NCBI GenBank assembly: GCA_020081605.1
Contig: JAHREC010000018.1
Location: 2,914,001 to 2,978,000, forward strand
Reading direction: 5' to 3'
Length of the DNA stretch: 64,000 bases
From: Albifimbria verrucaria
Lineage: Eukaryota > Ascomycota > Sordariomycetes > Hypocreales > Stachybotryaceae
The notes below the pieces were generated by a model. That model did no database searches, was not told the DNA's origin, and was given only the letters and a program-made list of their open reading frames with translations. Positions within the stretch are counted from its first letter, which is position 1. Each line of letters opens with the position of its first letter. The translations under genes were made by a program, and so were the position numbers. This document shows, piece by piece, positions 1-12,761 of the stretch.

Positions 1-347
1 CGGCAGCCTCGGTCGTCAAGCACATTGCTTTGGGTGTTGTTGGGCTTGGCTGTGAGGATGCCATGGTGCATCTCCTCAACCTGCTCTACCCCAACCTATT
101 CGAGACAAGTCCTCACGTCATCGACCGTATCGTGGAGGCCATTGAAGCGATTCGCATGGCCGTGGGTCCCGGCATTGTGCTCAACTACGTATGGGCAGGA
201 CTGTTCCATCCGGCACGCAAGGTCAGAACACCTTACTGGCGCCTATACAACGATGCTTACGTTCAAGGTGCGGACGCCATGGTCCCTTACTACCCTAACT
301 TGGATGAAGACAAGATGGATAGGCCAGAGTTGGCCATTTTGTTGTAA
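1..347 (+). CDS. HSH155: U2 snRNP SF3b subunit 1, C-terminal end (partial)
   Basis: This is the last part of the HEAT-repeat scaffold of the SF3b complex (human SF3B1, S. pombe Prp10), which holds the branch-site duplex in the spliceosome. The open frame runs from base 3 with no start in the window, so the 5' part lies to the left. It shows the family C-terminus: LFETSPHVID, then GLFHPARKVRTPYWRLYNDA, then a tail ending RPELAILL and TAA at 345-347. The ETSPHVI and LFHPARKVR blocks are close to the human and yeast sequences. About 114 codons are visible and no frameshift is seen. The identification is firm; nothing can be said about its promoter. Confidence 0.93.
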   Translation, partial: AASVVKHIALGVVGLGCEDAMVHLLNLLYPNLFETSPHVIDRIVEAIEAIRMAVGPGIVLNYVWAGLFHPARKVRTPYWRLYNDAYVQGADAMVPYYPNLDEDKMDRPELAILL

Positions 348-3300
348 GAGCTATAATGGGAGGGGTGGGCTATAGAGGTGGAGGAGCGGCGAGTACGGGC
401 GGTTACCCAGCATTGGCCTTTTCTTCCTTTGGCATTCTTCTTTGTATGATTGATACTCGAGCTAGCTAGCATCTTGAGAAGGGCGTTCCTATGAGCACAT
501 GTTGTAGGTGACAGGTAAATCAAAGGAAAATTCTTATGCGTCCCGTGTGCATTGCTTTTGTGACGCGTGTTCACGGCCCGCCAAATTGGTACGCTTCAGT
601 GCAGGGGCGTTTGGAAGTAGGCGTGTACCATGGTTTTGCGGTTCCTCCTGAAAGCATTGTGTACGGTAATCATGCATGGCAAAGGGACCCTTTGTCGCAT
701 AGGCCCGTCATCTCCGTGTCGCGTTGGGAGCCATTTAGCTGGTACGCTTCATCCTTGCGCGAACCATGGTTCAGCGTATGAAAACCCAGAGAATAGGGTA
801 AGTCGGACGAAGCGAGTGGTTTAACACTGCCCGATTGCTCAATATGTCTGTTTTGGTTTCATGTGGAAAATAAGCCAGCGGCTGTGTCCCTTCCGGATAT
901 TCTATAATAAGCATGGTTGCCAACTTCAAAACATGACTGGTCTTGGAACTTTTATGCGGCCAGGGTAGTCTTCCCTCAATGCGAACGGCACAGCAGATTG
1001 AAAGCCAGAAGCGCGCACGACAAGCCGTTATCCAACTTCCTCGCTAGGTATAATGGGCGAACAGCGCTCCGGACAAGACGGAGCCACGTCCACACAATTA
1101 CCCAAACCGTGACGACAGTATGATATAGGGTAGGATGTGCGGTGTGGTGTTTCAAACCTAAACGGCCCGTCCAGGGCATGTCTCTCCATCTACGTCAACT
1201 GTGCTCACTCTGATGCACTCCTTTGCCGTTGCTCCCAAACATACGGTTGTCGAGGAACGCGCCCCAATCACTGGGATCGAGAGAGATTCATGTCTCGGCG
1301 TGTTTTCCACATGTCCACAGTGCGCGAGCATCGTTGGCCTTTTTTCTTGTTTACCCATTGCCAAATTTTTCGCCAAACCCCTACTAACACATCCATCCGA
1401 GCCTTCCATGTGACAGATATATGCCCTGGGCCCATTAGATACCCGTGCTGTAAATGAGAAGCAAAGGCGAGTGACTTCAGCGACCGGGACATGCAGTAGC
1501 GCCGGCCGAACAATATAAACTTCTCAAGATGGCTCACCGCGAGACTCGATCGGCAGTAACCTCGGCTCACGTATATACAGAAATGACCTTGTGATTGGAA
1601 CTGGGCGGCTCTGTTTGCTCGTTGCGCCAGAGGAGGAGAGGACATGCACTTGATAGTGAGAGGGGGCCGAAGAGCGTGAGTGTGCCAGAGCAACACAGGG
1701 AGGAGTGCACGGAGAAGGGAACTTTTGGTTGATGACGGCGTGGAGAACAACCTGGTGTGGCACTAAAGACAGTGTGTGGTTGGTGTGCGTATTGGAGCAC
1801 AGGAAATCCCAGGACGTTGTGGAAACCAGAGAACAAGCGAGACAAAGCAGTCCGCTGCGCCCACGACCTTGTGGGTTGGAATGTCCGTGGGTAGAGTTGG
1901 ACCCATAGACAATATTCTGCAACGCTTTCCACCCACTGAACACGGGCGCCCCATGGTGAACGAGCGAGGGATATACGGTATTACCAACACTGGGTTCTCC
2001 TTTGTTCGCAGTTGGTTATTGCAGGCACATCACTGCATTTCTGCCCACGCGCTGGCGTGTACGCAGCGCATCATGTATTTACCATGAAACCAGAGCCGGG
2101 GAGGAAGGAATCCTTTGATTCTCAGATGATTCCGCCATTCGACGGGGATTGTCTGGTAGGGAGCGTTTCTCGCTGATAGATCACGACCACCAAAGATCTC
2201 TGTGAGCTCATGAATTGATCTTGTCTGGTAATGGGCGCCAAAGTACTGCATCCAAGCCAGCCTCCGCAACGGTGGGACAAGCTCGGGTCCAATGCCGCGG
2301 ACGTGGATGTTGGAGTGAAGATGATCATCGCCTTTGGCTTTTAAGCTTTTGGCCAAGCATCGAAGCCAAGAAGGATCATGATGCATTCTAAAAGGGGCGC
2401 CCGTATAGAATCCCAGATGATCGTCCTTGAAACCAACGACAGGCGGGCCAACCCCAAAGCAAGACCAGAAAACAATAATAAAATAAATAACCTGTGTCAG
2501 CCAAGCTCCTCCATGTCCTCGGTCAAGGACTGCTGACATCGAGATAGCGGCGAGCAAATGGGATTTCTGCCGAACGCCCATTGGGCAAGAATCCCATCTT
2601 GATGGGTGCGAGAGTGATTAGCATGTCTCGGCGAAATACACCGGGAATGTTATCCCCGTCACCCAAAGACTAAGGGGACTAGGATGCATCCTGGGAACCT
2701 CCCACCTTCATGATGCAAATATTCAAACTGTCAATGCAACCTGATAAAGCTCATTGTGGCCTAGCGATCCAAAAATCACCAGGCACCTTTATCCGATCAC
2801 ATTACTCCATCCTCTTGTCTCCACAAAACAGAGGCACACTGCCACGAGTTATACAGATAACCGATCAAACCACTGTCCGTCCGGTAGCACTAGTGACCGC
2901 CAGATCCAGGAGTAAGGTGAGGTAAGCCTGCCTTATCCGGCGAGCCCAGTACATTTCAGCAGAAGTTATTGCCCAGATCAAATCAGGCCCCACCTTCTGG
3001 CAGCCTCCACAGTCATCAATGCCTGATAATCCATGTCACATTGCCTTCTTCTTGAATCCAGCCAGGCTGAGGGAAATACAATAGAAGGTCACAGTTGTCA
3101 GATCCTCTCAGCACCAGGGCGTCCAGTCATCACAAGATTAGAGTCGAGAGAGGAGTGAGTCAGCAAGTTCAAATATCATTAGCTCATGCACACGCACAGT
3201 AGTCTCACCCTTTGATCCCAAACATCACACAAGAGTAGCTTTCTCACTGTTGATGTCACGATGAGTACAAATATCCAGATGTCACCACACACAGCTGTCA

Positions 3301-6300
3301 TACAGAGTTACAGATCCTTTCCATTCTCTCTAGCTGCTGATGTCCAAATAACTCTTCTGCAGTACAACCGGAAATGCTGAAATGAGCTGCCAGCATGATC
3401 CACCAAGGCATTAGTTGTTTCATGATCCAGTCAGTTATGATCCACGCCATCAGAGATCAAAACTGTGATGAATGATCGTCCACCATCTGCCAGTCCTTCC
3501 GAGCATACTGGAAGGCGGAGTTTGACGCACATAGGGCCGGCCGAGTAGGGCGCACCACGCCTGCACCACGCCTGGAGCTGATGTAGGAGCCTCCCTAGGA
3601 GCAGCACGCTCACTCTTCGACGTCACTGGCGTCTTGCGGGTAGACCGCCGTCTTATTTCAGCCATCACTTCATCACCCAGGCTGCATATTCGACGCGGTG
3701 CATTGCTGCACAGCGCTAAACGCGGGCCTCCACTCGAGGGATGGCGGATCCTTTGGGCCTGAGAAGAACGCATGCAAGTGTATGCATCATAAGCTGAGCG
3801 AGACTTGCTGTACCAACTAGGTAGGCAAAAGACACTAGTAGCAGAAATGAGGGTGTCATCTGCTGCGCCAACCCTAATCACCCATGGTTGAACGTTTACA
3901 CTGTTCTTGCCGCATTAAACAATACCGAGCTCAAGTAGCATTCTGATATCTGCAGGTCTAGACTCTGCGCGTGATTCTTAAGATTGCAAAACCGTTGTGG
4001 TTGGTCATAAGGTCGAAACTAGTGTGCGCAACTGAGGCCCTCAGATGCACGGAGGGAAACCATTGGCCAGCATTACCGCAAGCTCCAAAGTCGCAATTAA
4101 AGTGACCGGATCTTCTGCAGATCTACATTCTCTCGTAGCTTCGTTCTATACTGACAGGCCTCTGAGCTGAAGGGCCTAGGTAAAAGAGGTCCTTAAGTTC
4201 TCCATTTCACCTGTTTAGTAGGCTGGATAGGACGGGATTTTAAGTTGATGACGCCACATCGACGATCTTCCCCAGACGCTCATCAAATTGAGCTTGGCAT
4301 GCTCGCATCCTAGCAGAGGGTTACGTGGCCATGGGTCGCTGGCAACTTCTGAAACACACCCTTGCTTAGATCCATGCCGCAACGGGGCACATGGAGACCA
4401 CCAATTACCTACTGGGGAATAACAAATTGCTCCTCTCATCTTAGGGCAAAGGAAATGAGAGCCGCAAGGCCACACCCGGTAATTTTATGACCATCCCCAC
4501 TATCACCTCTGGTCAAATTCTTCCCGGTCTTAGAAGAAGAAGAAGATCTCGTAGAAAGAAACGAGGATGGAAAGATCCCGGCAGCAGGACTGAAGATTGT
4601 GCCGGTTTTCTTCTGCGTCAGGGTTTATGTATGTTCATATGACCAAAGATCTGACCGATGGGTGTCCACTACCATCTCGGGAATCTCTTCCAAGTGGGGC
4701 TGTTAGTTCTCCAATATTGAATTGAATACTGCTGAACAGTTTTCACCTGACTGCATTCACAGCCAGAATAACTGCCGAAGGCGGTCAGCAGGACACGCAG
4801 TGTGGCAAAAGGGTCTTACTGGCATTCAAGAGGATGGAGATGGTTGTTTCCATTCGGGTTTTGCTCTTGTCAACTGCGTTGGCATTAAAAGTTCAATGCT
4901 CACGAGGCCTGTAAGTAGTAATCTACAGCCTTGAACCTGACTGGATCGGCGCATCACTTCCGAAAATCGGAGTCCGGGGTGGCCTGTTGAAATTCGGTGA
5001 CAGCTGGGAGATACTGGACAGGCACCCCGGGCTGGCGTGTTTCAGGAGACTTGTCCTCCCACCTCCAGGTTATCGGGATATGGCATTTCAGAATCAGAGT
5101 TTTCATAGAGCAGATAGACGGGAGCGGTGCGTGATGTCCACAGCAAGGGTCCGGTAATTGGGCTACTGTCTGCCGCAGGCCTAGGAGATTTGTCGAGTCA
5201 AGGGCCAGAAGAGATCTTCAAGCGCTACCATGTGCCGTTGTCCGCCAGAGCTCATATGAGCATTAGGTTGGTGTTGACCGGGGCAGACTCGAGGTCCTTT
5301 TGAGAAGGACGCTACAAGGTACCCAGTTGCGTATCTGCCCAATGACACAAGTTGTACCTCCAGTAGAAGATGAAATGGAGAAGCAGAGAGGCGCTATTTG
5401 GCACTAACATTTTGATGCTGGCCATGGGCTCTCGAGAATTGTCATACTGTAGACTCAAGGCCTGGAAAACAATATTGCCCTTCGGCAACATCCGGACCTG
5501 CGCCTGGCATTTCTGCAGTGACTGCAACAGTAATACAGTACCACGATGGGTTTAGGAGGCAAGCAAAGGGAAAAAACCTTCTTCAAAACTAAAATCCGGT
5601 CAGTTTCGGCCGAAAGAAGGGGTGGGGAGGCACATGGTCAGCAGGGAGGCTTGGGAGGCTTGAGGACCCTGACGAGAATCGTTTTTGATGATCCCGACGG
5701 GGCCCTGGCGCCTGGGGCAAACAGTGGATGTGATTTGTATGGTGAAGGACAAACGCCATGAACTCTTATCTTCGTCCCAAGTGGTCAAGAGACCTTTGAC
5801 AACTAGCGTTGCCGGGTGTTGGAGAACCCGGAGATGGTGGCTCTTCGGCGGCTGGCTTAACGCCGACTTGGAAGCACTGGACACCGGCAAACTGGGGGCT
5901 AACATGTCAGGCTGGCGACCTCTTTGGCCCGGCATTTCTCTTCGCCGTCGCCCTAGGCTCGTGGCGCTACACTTCTCAACGGACAGGTGTGGATGCTAGG
6001 CCGGCACAGACAGCAACGAGCAGGAGCAGCAGCAGCGGCAAGCGGCAGTCCATGCCTAGCGTTACCGCCACTCCCATCATCCATCCAGCGGGTCTGGTCT
6101 GGTGGATGGGTGGATGGATGGATACTGTCGAGCGCACTGTGAAGCTAAGTCGTGGGGACGTTGCGTCTGTGCCTTTTGGTCCCTTGAGTGCTTGGCATGG
6201 GGAGTGGTAGACTTCATTCAAGGCGCGTGCCATCTCAACCACTGTGCAAGGCGTCCGAGGACCTTTGGAGAAACAATTCGTTGTTGGGGTTGTGATGGGG

Positions 6301-7849
6301 GAGGTTCAAACAGTTGGAGAAGATGAGGAATCAATGAGGTACCTGGGGATGAGGTAAGACGGGTGAAGAAATGGAAGGGACGGACGCTTCGATGCGCCTT
6401 CCTTCAGGCACCTTAGTTTAACTGAACCTAAACACATCCAAGATCCACAAACGCCTTTGCACTTTTTTCCAACTTCGACCTATGTCAACCAAGACGACAA
6501 TGGCTGATGAACTTCCGGTGCCCTGCTCTTCGTCATCTTACTCTCCCCTGTTCCTTTCCAGCAAGCGCCGTGGGTGCGCGGTCAGGCGGCGCGGGTGATG
6601 GCAACGGGCACATAGGTTCACCAGCTCCACCTTTGCCTTGTTGTAGTATCGCCACTATTAGAGCCCAAGGCTCTTTCAGAGATCAGCCCTGCAACGCATT
6701 TCGTAATCTGGAGGTGCGTGCGTGCGCGTGTATCCATTCGAAGCAACAGGTCACCAACCCAAATGGACCATTGCGTAGTTAACATAATGTTGATGGCATG
6801 GCGAACAGGGAAGCTTGACAAAGCGATGCACTGGCGTCCCGCCTGACCTTTGATGACGGATTACAATACGAAGAGGTATTCACGCATACTGTATACATTT
6901 CTCGGTGCACAGCTGGACCGGTTGAAGTGGGTAAGCCAGCACGCCATGCAGCATTATGGGCGGAACATATCCGTGACCGTTACCACGTAATGTCACCACC
7001 CGCTTTCTGGACACAATGCATCGTCTCTCAATTTTTTCCCACCAGCTCGAAAACATTCACGTCAGTTGCCACTTTATTCATGTTATATCGTGGCTGTTTT
7101 AACGGCAAAAACTGCCTACAGTTTGCTGGACGCACTATTTGGAGGGGGAGGGAGGGCAGCACGGTTGTCTTTGTCCCGGACACCCTTGTACTGGATGCCT
7201 CCCACATTCACTGTGTACGTCAGTTCAACCACTATGCGATGGGTCGTGCTAAGGCCTTCACTCTCAGGGCCCTGATGGCTCCCTGGGGACCTGATGTCAG
7301 AGTTAGTGTCGTATACGGACACTTTGCACAGTATCACAAGCAAGATGTGGTGGGTCAGGATACTGTATACTTGAGAGCCTAAGCTGGGGCCCTCAGTTTT
7401 CCTCTTCCTCTTCGACGTCTTTTCTGCACTGTCGCTAAGTTTGGTGTCTTTAGATCCCCACTTACATGCTCCCCTTGTTCAACCCCCAAGTTCCTTACGT
7501 CAGGGCTTTTCTTTGCCAATCTCATTGGCGTTCATGAGTGGACGCCTCTTGCCTGGGTCATGCAGCACGCTCGTTGAGGTCCAACAGCAGCGTGAAATTC
7601 AGATGGGTCGGTTGAGGTGTTGATGCTGGTGCTGCACATTGCGCTGCACTGCGCTGCACCTAATCCACAAGAACACCCTGGCTGTGCCTACGGGGAGAGT
7701 ACATCACGTTTCTTTTTCCCGCTCCGACCACCATCAACGACCCAGTGGCCAATGCATGTTCGCCCGGGAGCATGTTCGGACTTAGTTCGTCTTAGTTGCT
7801 GGGATCCCAAAGGCGACACGACACAGTTCGACAATTGACCGAGCTCGCC

Positions 7850-7975
7850 ATGGCCCCAACAGACTTGCAGGCTCCAATGTCGAACGGCGCCTTGGACCCC
7901 GAAATCGAGAGGAAGCTGGTTGAAACCGTGGACGAAGTCATTTGCCGGTTACAGAGAGGCCCAGTCCCTGCATAA
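7850..7975 (+). CDS. short 41-codon ORF with strong start context (possible uORF or small protein)
   Basis: The ATG at 7850 sits in GCTCGCCATGG, a near-ideal eukaryotic start context, and opens 41 codons before TAA at 7973-7975. The product has a coding-like middle, GALDPEIERKLVETVDEVIC, an alternation of acidic, basic and hydrophobic residues that would make an amphipathic helix, unlike the low-complexity ORFs around it. It lies 1.3 kb upstream of the zinc-finger gene on the same strand. It could be an upstream ORF in that long leader, a first exon whose continuation I cannot trace, or chance. I recognise no family. Confidence 0.3.
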   Translation: MAPTDLQAPMSNGALDPEIERKLVETVDEVICRLQRGPVPA

Positions 7976-9061
7976 TCCCGCCCAGTCGAGCAAGCACCAG
8001 CTCTAAAAGGACCCGCCACATCAGCGGCGTACGGACAAGGGGAGGGACAAGGAACCTTTGCGGCCGTCGCAAAACTGCCGTAGCCTTACCCACTCATCCC
8101 TCCCTCCCTGTCAACCATGGCCATCCATCGCGCTGCCTTGGCCGTGTACCTTCGTCCGTCACTCCATGTATCCTGGCTACACCCCGGGTGAGCATCATGA
8201 CATCACCCCACCCCTAGCAGCCTCTCTCCAACATCCCTACCCGCCCTCCTCGCTCTCAGATCCACCACACCTTGCGTCTGCTTTTGTCTATAGCCAGCGT
8301 TGGCTCGTTTTTTCCCTCTCTGTGGGCGGGATACATGTATAAGCGGTTGCCCTTGTCACTCTTGTGTTTGGCCCTGCTGTCCGGTCCATGAAAGTCCAAT
8401 CCGTACACGACGGGGAAAAACAAAAAAATTCTCAACTTACCACTTCCTCATACACACCGCGCCCTTTCGCATACCTTAAGAGGCCGTCCACGAGCATTCC
8501 TGAGTCGCCCTTCGAAATTACGCAGGACTGATTCACGCACGCACTCAACACCACCAGAAAAGCTCATCATTGTTGATTGTTTCTGCCGTTTCGAGCCCCC
8601 GGAACGCTTATCCAAGTGCCGCGGCCTGTCAAGTCCACCTCAGGCCCATCCATCATCAACTTAGGGACCACCCTTGTCCAGTTCTTAATATTCCTCCTAC
8701 CCTACCTCATCGCACCAACCCTGTCGCCCTCGGCCACTGCGAGAAGGACGTCGCGCCGCCGATCACTAGGCCAGAGTCGTCACACCTCTCCTCTCACTCC
8801 CGTCTGAAGGCAACGGTGAACTCCACTCAGTCTCCCGTCTCCTGTACCTACCTCCTTAGAGCGCACAGAGGGTTGACGCACGTCAGTTGAAACCTTGGAC
8901 ACTTAAGACTTGGCTGATCCCACCTTTGGGGTTTTCCTTTTATGCATCTCCAGTTAGGATCTTCTTGTTTCTGATCTGTGTTATCGACTTGGCTTTTCTT
9001 CTAGTCAGGATCACGCATCTGATCAACAAAACCTTTTTCCTTTTCATCTCTCAACCATCCA

Positions 9062-9112
9062 ACACACACCTTCATACACTCACACATACACGCACACACA
9101 TACACATACAAC
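9062..9112 (+). repeat. imperfect CA-rich microsatellite
   Basis: A run of imperfect CA/CACATA units lies in the C+T-rich leader about 140 bases before the ATG of the zinc-finger gene. It is simple sequence with no further structure that I can see. Confidence 0.7.
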
Positions 9113-9250
9113 CAGGCACCGTACACGCATAGGACCTGTCCCTTACCTCGCGGTAACTTCAGATTGAGCAACACTTGCCCACTCTGCACACACTGAACCC
9201 CGGTCTACCGATACCATCATCTATCAGCGTGCGCTTCCTGCGTATCCAAC

Positions 9251-10497
9251 ATGACCATGACGCTCGACACCACACAACAGAGGTTCGGGCACGCGCTCAA
9301 CTTCGACTACTCTGCCCACTCGCAACCTCCAGCCTTCTCAAACCCGTGGTCGTCGTCTTCACCTCCACAGCCAGCGCCCACCTCCAGCGGGCTCTTCGTT
9401 GGTAGCCAGCAACAGGCTCCCTCAGTCACAGCATGATGACCAGCAAGGCACCCAATGCCCGCGCCAGTGCCAGCAGCACTTCGTCACTCAGCTCATACGG
9501 ATCTCTCCCCGTCGCTGCTCCTCATCAGCAGCTGGTACGCTTCTCTTCCCGAGCCCTGGGCCCCGCAGCTAAATGCCAAACTGACTGACAACGTTTGTAG
9601 ACATTCCATACATGAGCCGTATGCACACAACCTCAGCAGCGTATGGTGATCCCACTTATGCTACATCAGCTTCTCCTGTCAGCGGCCACTTTGCCTCGAC
9701 ATCCGCCCCATACGACCCCTTGGCTACGCACCAACACATGTGCGCCAGTCTGCGTTCGGACTTGGCGCTGAGGCCGACTCGGCCAGGAGGTACTCCCAAG
9801 CGTGAGTCCCAAGCTATGATAGTACCACAGCAACGGCTTTCTAACCTTTGAATTCACAGTGCTGTTCCTCCTGATGACCGCAGGAGCTTTGCAGATGCTC
9901 TTGATGCCAGCCACGGCATGCTTGCCATGAGCCAGGAAACACCACGAAACATTTACGGCGCACGTAACGATCGTTCTTCAGTCGACTCGTACGGGTTCCC
10001 CTCTACACACTCGACCAGCTCATCCATCTCGTCCTCAACCGGCAACTTCAGCTCTTACTACGGCGACTCAGTGTCTGATTACTCTACTGCGGGCTCCGAC
10101 ATCGAGTCTGTGAACTCGAGGACGCTGCCTCGCCCCCACGGACTCATGGGCTCTCAGGTGCCACCTGCTCCCCAGTCCATGATGGGCCAGTTCAGCTCCA
10201 AAGTATCCTCCAGCACCCAGAAGAAGCACAAGTGCAAGGTGTGCGACAAACGATTCACTCGCCCTAGTTCGCTGCAGACTCACATGTACAGCCACACCGG
10301 CGAGAAACGTAAGTTGCACTTGATCTCTCCTTCACAAGCCATGGACACGCCAGCGCTAACACAACGTAGCATTCGCCTGTGAGGTTGAGGGATGTGGGCG
10401 ACATTTCTCCGTCGTTTCGAATCTGCGAAGGCACCGAAAGGTCCACCGTGGTGACGCCCGCTCTGAGGCCGGTTCCGAGGATCACCACTCGGATTAA
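9251..10497 (+). CDS. C2H2 zinc-finger transcription factor, FlbC-like
   Basis: A two-finger C2H2 DNA-binding protein of about 354 residues, presumably nuclear. Exons are about 9251-9534, 9601-9801, 9860-10308 and 10370-10497; the last intron has a GCTAAC branch site. The N-terminal two thirds is rich in Ser, Pro, Tyr and Gln (for example FSNPWSSSS). The fingers are at the C-terminus: finger 1 HKCKVCDKRFTRPSSLQTH with a C-x2-C-x12-H-x3-H pattern and a TGEKP linker, and finger 2 CEVEGCGRHFSVVSNLRRH with C-x4-C. The pair and the length fit the conidiation regulator FlbC of aspergilli; that name is recollection, not a search. Frame continuity needs three added bases, near 9419-9421 (CCC), at the first splice donor (GG, 9534-9535) and at 9716-9719 (CCCC). 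The gene stands alone between two long gene-free stretches, as developmental regulators often do. Confidence 0.85.
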
Positions 10498-12313
10498 GCC
10501 CGAGCGAGTAACTGAGTGTCAGCACCAGCAATACCAGTCACCGGCGGTGTTGCTGTCATGATTCCGTTTTGTCTTTCTGCTTCCAGCAATGTCTTTGGGG
10601 GCTCAACGACCAACCACCAAGGATTTGGACCTATATTAATCAAAAATTTCCTTCGTTTTCCAACTACATGATGAGCGCGGCATAGAATTGGTTTCCAAAA
10701 GGGCTGACGACTGGAGGAACCATCGTTACCGGGAACGGCTATGTATATCATTCGAGTCGATCGTTTACGTTTTTATCCGGATGGGAACGCTCAGCATCCA
10801 GCGGTCCGGTTAGAGTCTTGATTTGGATATCTCAGGAACATGCCTTGTAAGGGCAACAGACGCGGGGCCATCGATGGACAACCGCGGTCTGGTTCGGCGC
10901 ATTATGGAGTCAATGGTGTTTCACGGCAGAAGTCGAAGTGTTTTGTCCATTTTTTGTTTTTGTTTTTTACAATTCGCAGCGTTCGCTTACGTCGTACGCA
11001 CACCAAACCTGAAGGGGCATTCACATCAAGTGTGACTACGAAGGTGGAGAAGGGAAGCACCCGGGAATATTGAGGTGTTACGACGAATCTTGTATACTAG
11101 TACTTATCATCTTGAAGGTGATATATACCCGATGAACTCTACAATTGTAGTTTCACCACGCAAAGCGAGTTAATGAAAAATCATCGAGAAGAGAAACATG
11201 ATGACAATCTCAGATGCGTGAATGAATGCAACATGTGGACTTGGCAAAGGCAAGGTAAGGCAAGGTAGTCTTGGGAAGAGGAGGTAAGGGGTGGAGGGCA
11301 CGCCGAGGAGGGACGGGAGGAGAGGAGCGGCCGTGGTTGCTCACCGCATTCTTCGAGCCGCTTCGGATGGTAGCACACCAAAGATGCGGTGCATAGCCTG
11401 GGCAACGTGTGGCTCTCGTTCGGACCCAATTACGCGAAAGACCGGGCGTTGCTGTCCGCGAAAGGCTGGGGAGGAGGAAGAAGAGGCATGCTCCTGTTGA
11501 TCGATCGGCGCAGGCGCCTGTCACACTCCCTTTTTTTTCCCTTCCTCTCTCCCAATCTACGCTCCACCGTGTTCCGTAGCGGGATGGGCTTTGGGGTCAT
11601 TCTCTCTCTCATTTGTCCTCTGGAGCTCGAACCAGCCGCGATGAGGCAGGTTCCAGGATCCATTCATTCCTCAGGTTGTTTTCTTAATCCAGGGGCCCCT
11701 AACAAAGTAGATTTCTTTTAGATGGACCCACACAATTGGGTAGGCAGAGAGCTACATGAATCTTGGGGCTTTTTCTGTTCACGACCAAGTGGACGCGGGT
11801 TCCAGTTTTCTTGTTCTTTTTTTCTTCTTAATTTTATTCTACTTGTTGCGCGTTTGCATTTTCTGTTGAGTGTTGGCCCTTTGTCATGCGTGTCCCCAGT
11901 TATGGGACTCGCAATGCCGGTCTCGAAAGCTTGACTCGACTTACCTTTTACCTTAGTCAAGCAACAGGACGGCAATGGGAAGCAAGATGGGCAAAATAAA
12001 AAACTGGGGAATGGAAGGGGGCAGGGCTCTCAGGTTCGGTTTGGGCAGGCTATCTAGGTGCAGTTGCAATGCAGTGTAGTGCAATGCAGTAACTGCTGGG
12101 TGTGATACAGCAAGGTAAGGCAGAGCCAGCCAGCGAGCAAGCAAGCAAGCAACAAGAGTGTGGCCCGTGTCATGGGCAATTTGAGAATCCCATGTGCATG
12201 CACCGATGATCTCGGTGCTTCAGCCCAAAGCGGGCGAGGCTAACTAACATTGCTTGTCTGCTCAACCTCGTCGCACGCTCATGTCACGTATCTTTCAGCT
12301 GCTTTACCCCTGG

Positions 12314-12314
12314 T

Positions 12315-12347
<33 letters not shown>

Positions 12348-12357
12348 GTCTGTCTGC
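12314..12357 (+). repeat. (GTCT)n microsatellite
   Basis: About ten GTCT units with one GTCT-to-ATCT interruption. It is the first of three simple repeats within 450 bases. Confidence 0.95.
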
Positions 12358-12401
12358 TATCTTTTTTCCGCCTTTGCTTTTCCGAGGAGGTGGTTTCACT
12401 G

Positions 12402-12438
12402 CCACCACCACCACCACCACCATCATCATCATCACCAT
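12402..12438 (+). repeat. (CCA)n/(TCA)n compound microsatellite
   Basis: About six CCA units are followed directly by TCA units. In one plus frame it would read as a His run, but no gene model supports translation. Confidence 0.95.
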
Positions 12439-12736
12439 CCATCGCTCTCCTTCGTAATATGCACAGACAGTTGTCACTACAACGATGCTAAACGTATGTG
12501 GCAGTCCACCATCGCCACCACCACCATCACCCGAACCATGGAAATGGGGTGGGCAGCATCTTGGAGTAAGATTGATCGTCATGACTCTGGCGGTTATAGA
12601 AGACCCGTGTGTTATCCCCGGAAGGGCTGGGGGAGGCGCTTCGAGAAGGGGTTGCGGGTGGCGGTAGCTCGAAGCGAAGCGCCTCTATGCTTGCTTGCCT
12701 GGCCGTATCTCTCCCACTCTGTCTCTCTGCTGCACA

Positions 12737-12761
12737 TGTATGTATGTGTATGTATGTATGT
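12737..12761 (+). repeat. (TGTA)n microsatellite
   Basis: Six imperfect TGTA units with one TG interruption. Confidence 0.9.

Larger units (their letters stand above)
348..9250. other. 8.9 kb stretch with no supported gene
   Basis: I find no recognisable protein on either strand. ORFs up to 183 codons occur (for example 2030-2581 minus), but none matches a family I know. From about 7.4 kb to 9.25 kb the plus strand becomes clearly C+T-rich, as in the long leader of a filamentous-fungal regulatory gene, and this part probably belongs to the promoter and 5' UTR of the zinc-finger gene starting at 9251. A 41-codon ORF at 7850-7975 is listed separately. No transposase, reverse transcriptase, long terminal repeat or tRNA was seen. 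A single-copy gene fragmented by introns and missing bases could still hide here. Confidence 0.6.

Noticed and set aside
2030..2581. 183-codon minus-strand ORF with an ATG
   Set aside because: No domain or family is recognisable, and an ORF of this length can occur by chance in 64 kb. Kept as unassigned rather than called a gene.
2600..5300. possible remnant of a repeat-induced-mutation target
   Set aside because: The stretch seems rich in CA/TG words, but I cannot compute the indices, it is not clearly TA-rich and no transposon relic is seen.
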